Shown piece after piece: positions 61,418-64,000 of a stretch of 64,000 nucleotides of DNA. Positions within the stretch are counted from its first letter, which is position 1, and each line of letters opens with the position of its first letter. A model generated the notes under the pieces. That model searched no databases. It was given only the letters and a program-made list of their open reading frames with translations, and was not told where the DNA came from. The stretch lies in assembly GCA_032719365.1 (NCBI GenBank), contig CM064862.1, positions 52,729,840 through 52,793,839 of the forward strand, written 5' to 3'. The DNA is from Prinsepia uniflora (Eukaryota; Streptophyta; Magnoliopsida; Rosales; Rosaceae). A program made the translations under genes and the position numbers.

Positions 61418-61874
61418 AGGACTTGGAGTGTACCGTAAGTTCCGTAGCAGGTTGATGGGAAGTAGAGGAAAGGAGTGACTATAACTGATCGATTGGAGAC
61501 TGTGGAAGGAGAGAACCCACAAGCTAGAGTTTGCCTTTAGGACTTTGTGAAGTTAGTCCGACCGTGGCCGGAATAGTAGCCGAGGGAGATGGGTGGTTGT
61601 ATACGAGGATATACTCTATGACTTCTGTCGGGTATTGTGAAATGAGGTATTTTATAATACCTTTGTTTTATGTTCATAGAGTTTCCCTTGCGTACACCAT
61701 GAAGTTGTTACATAGCTAGAGTTGGCTGTGGTAACAGTAGCTGGGGACGGAGTGAAATACCCAAGGTGGAGATGATAGAAAGGAAACCTAGGAGAGGTTG
61801 TTCCTTAGGAGACCCTAGGTGTTGGGAACTAGCTGTGGAATTTCGGGGACGAAATTCTTTTTAGGTGGGTAGAT
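61418..61874 (+). other. element C 3' untranslated remnant, stem-loop and polypurine tract
   Basis: Short remnant lacking recognisable pol sequence. GAATTTCG/CGAAATTC stem with GGGA loop at 61838-61857, then TTTTTAGGTGGGTAGAT before the right LTR. Confidence 0.75.
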
Positions 61875-64000
61875 TGTAACAACCCGTGCCGAGAATTGGG
61901 ATAAGTGGAGTGATTAAGGTGTGATTAGTAAGGTTAATCAGGAGTTAGGTGGTCCCGAGGGGTCCGGGAACCTAGAATGACGATTTTGCCCCCTGCTTTG
62001 GGCAAAAATGTTGACTTTTCTTTTGGGAGGTCCGATGGACTTTGACCAATGACCAGGACGTAGTTTAGGACGTCATGAAGCCATAGGCAGGTGGCACGCC
62101 TGATTTCGACATCCGTGGAGGAAGTTGTGATGTTCGGAAGGTCGAGGGCATTATCGTAATTTTGGTAAAATAGGGGGAATAGTTGACTTTTTGAATAATC
62201 GGGTTTTGGTAGGTTGACCTAGGATGGTTAGATAGTTCTTGTCGTCCTGAGTTCGATGACAGGCGGCACGTGTTCATCGGACTTACGAGGCGAGAGTTAC
62301 GGGTCTAGGAAGTTTCGGTAAAACCGTAAAATGAGTAAAACAGGAGGGTATTTTGGTCATTGTGGCACATTGGGATTTGTGCACAGAGGAAAGGAATGGA
62401 CGGCTGGGATTAGGCCATGTGGGAGTGTGTGGAGTGGATGGTGACACATGGCATGTGTGTAGAGGATTCTGGTGGAATCCTGTGCATTCACGGCCCAATT
62501 AATTGGGGTGCACCCGTGCTATGCATCCTGGTGCTTCGACATACACAGAGAAACAGAGTGAGAGCTTGAGGGGAAATCGACCGATCTGGGTGCAAGGGTG
62601 AGTGACTGGTGAGTTGTGAGAGTGACAGTGAAGCAAGGAGGAGCTGCTGGTCGTGTTTTGGCGGTGCAATTGTGCACGGCGGCACGGCGGAGGTGAGGAG
62701 AAGAATTGGGGGAAACAGGGAGGCCGTGAACGTTTGGTGGTGGCTACGCCGTGAGGCGGTTCAAATCAAGACAAGGAGAGGCTGAGGAGGTTGCAGGGAG
62801 TCCAACGACCACCGTGGTAGGCGGCAGTGCGCACGGCGGAGCTGCAATCGAAGGGTAAGTCTTCCTGCTCTGTTTTCCCGTGGAATTTCATTTAGAAAGT
62901 CGTGACTCTGGGCTGAGAGTCGAGAGGATTGGAAGTCAGGGTGAGGTTCAGGAGAGTCCTAGGCGTCGACTAGGATGGTCGCCGTGACGGGGAGGTACAC
63001 GGCGGAGCTCAGACGACGGCAGACACTCTGGTGCTCTGTTTTGCTGTGATGTTTGAACCCAAAGTCGTGACGTTTGGGGTTGAGTCGAAGGTCTAGGAGA
63101 GTTGGTTTAGGTTCAGTGAGGTTCAGGGAAGAGTTTGGTGAAGCCACCGTGAAGGGTGGTGAGCTGGGTGGTCGGATCGTGAAACAGAGTTTTGGGGAGG
63201 TTTGATTTCGAGCTTGAGACGACGGGTAGGAGGTTGTGTCGAGGTGATTGGAGGATGGGGATGCTTAGAGTAAGGTTGGACGAAGCTATAGGAGAAGGAA
63301 GGAGGTGTTTTAGTGCAGGCACGGCGGAGAACCGTTGACGCCGGTTCAAGCTGTAGCTTACTGTGTTGAACCGGGTCGACGTGAGGTTGAAGGTGCACTG
63401 TAGCTGGCGCGTGGGGCCATGCGCAGCCACTTTGGGTGGCTTGTGGAGGCGCGTGCGGCGGTTCTGGGAGAAACGGTCAACATCGTTTTTGGTCTAGGAG
63501 TTGTTGTGAGTTTAATGGAATTGGTTTCGAGTCAATCGGAAGTCGTTTGAGCGTAGTTCCGCGAGGGTGAATGTGTAGGGTCCCGGGGTTTTAAGTCTTT
63601 GGTTCGGGGATTTTTGAGGGCCTTTAGGTGAGTGTTTGTAGACGTATTAGTGATGTAATTTGACGGTGTTTGACAGGATCGGGATTTCCTGAGGAAGCCG
63701 AGGAACGGGCTGGACGTTCGGGACGCGAGTAGGGCTCAGTACTGTGAGTGGACCCTTTCTCTAAACTCGAACATGCATAACTGTTTTCTATAATTGTTTT
63801 ATGGTTTTAATCATGATTTTATGTTTATCGAATATGTTTGGTTGGTTTTGCGTTATTACACGTTTTTCGAGGAAAGTGGTTTTTAGCTCGTTTTACGAGA
63901 AAGTGGTTTGTTTCTGAAATGGATGCAATGGTTTTGGATTTCAAATGATACGTGGTTTTCAATGGTTATAAGTGGAGTTTGGGAACATGATTTCGATGAT
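61875..64000 (+). repeat. element C right LTR, truncated by the window
   Basis: Matches 57091-59216 of the left LTR. Hairpin variant at 63407-63424; donor-like GTGAGTGGAC at 63744-63753. Confidence 0.9.

Larger units (their letters stand above)
57091..64000 (+). mobile_element. family-C LTR retrotransposon, gag only, runs off the window
   Basis: Left LTR 57091-60194, interior 60195-61874 (1680 bp), right LTR from 61875 to beyond the window. The interior has a primer site, a gag frame and a polypurine tract; protease, reverse transcriptase, RNase H and integrase are missing. The gag and zinc knuckle identify a Ty3/gypsy element. About eleven differences separate the 2126 visible bases of the right LTR from the left. 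Confidence 0.88.

Overview
This is plant nuclear DNA. It has intron-rich genes, plant-type transposons, and long, nested Ty3/gypsy-type LTR retrotransposons with the TGTAAC...TGACA/TGTCA ends, an initiator-Met tRNA primer site and a GGACGAAATT 3' end typical of the Tekay/Del chromovirus lineage. A eudicot is likely, and the style of the repeats would fit a woody rosid such as Rosaceae. Nothing in the window proves the family.

Layout. 1-3.6 kb: the 3' exons of an NDUFAF7-like mitochondrial protein arginine methyltransferase gene (+). 4.47-6.30 kb: a complete five-exon pectinesterase gene (-). 6.3-8.9 kb: AT-rich intergenic DNA. 8.90-14.76 kb: a Mutator-like element with about 300-bp terminal inverted repeats and a 9-bp target duplication. 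It carries a two-exon GRF-zinc-finger gene (-), and a 3.9-kb solo LTR sits in that gene's intron. 15.17-25.60 kb: a PIF/Harbinger region with the Myb/SANT-like ORF and a DDE transposase broken by one stop, followed by a minus-strand solo LTR (19.05-22.32 kb) and an unassigned AT-rich stretch. 26.18-39.04 kb: a solo LTR of family D split by a complete family-A retrotransposon. 39.04-49.84 kb: Cassandra-type TRIM sequences with 5S-rRNA-like domains, one of them split by a complete family-B retrotransposon. 50-52.6 kb: decayed LTR fragments and an internally deleted solo LTR. 52.65-55.67 kb: a minus-strand family-D solo LTR. 55.7-57.1 kb: a CACTA-like end and an LTR fragment. 57.09 kb to the window end: a family-C retrotransposon with a gag gene but no pol.

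Only the NDUFAF7-like and pectinesterase genes look like ordinary host genes; the rest is a nested transposon landscape. Insertion order can be read from the nesting and target duplications: A is inside D, B inside Cassandra, C inside a 56.5-kb LTR fragment, a solo LTR inside the Mutator-like element, and a family-A solo LTR (-) inside the PIF/unassigned block. All three full-length LTR elements lack reverse transcriptase and integrase, yet their paired LTRs are nearly identical. They therefore appear to have been mobilised recently in trans.

The most unusual signal is inside the LTRs (3.0-3.9 kb when intact). In every family a 0.9-1.5 kb segment is bounded by GTGAGTGGAC on the left and, about 30 nt before a U-rich tract ending in C(T/C)CCAG or CCTTCAG, by its exact reverse complement GTCCACTCAC. 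It looks like an intron whose 5' splice site can pair with its own branch region. The segment holds an array of short hairpins whose stem sequences differ between copies but change on both arms together. A separate GC-rich hairpin upstream also shows compensatory changes. I propose this as a candidate conserved RNA-structure and splicing module of these non-autonomous elements.
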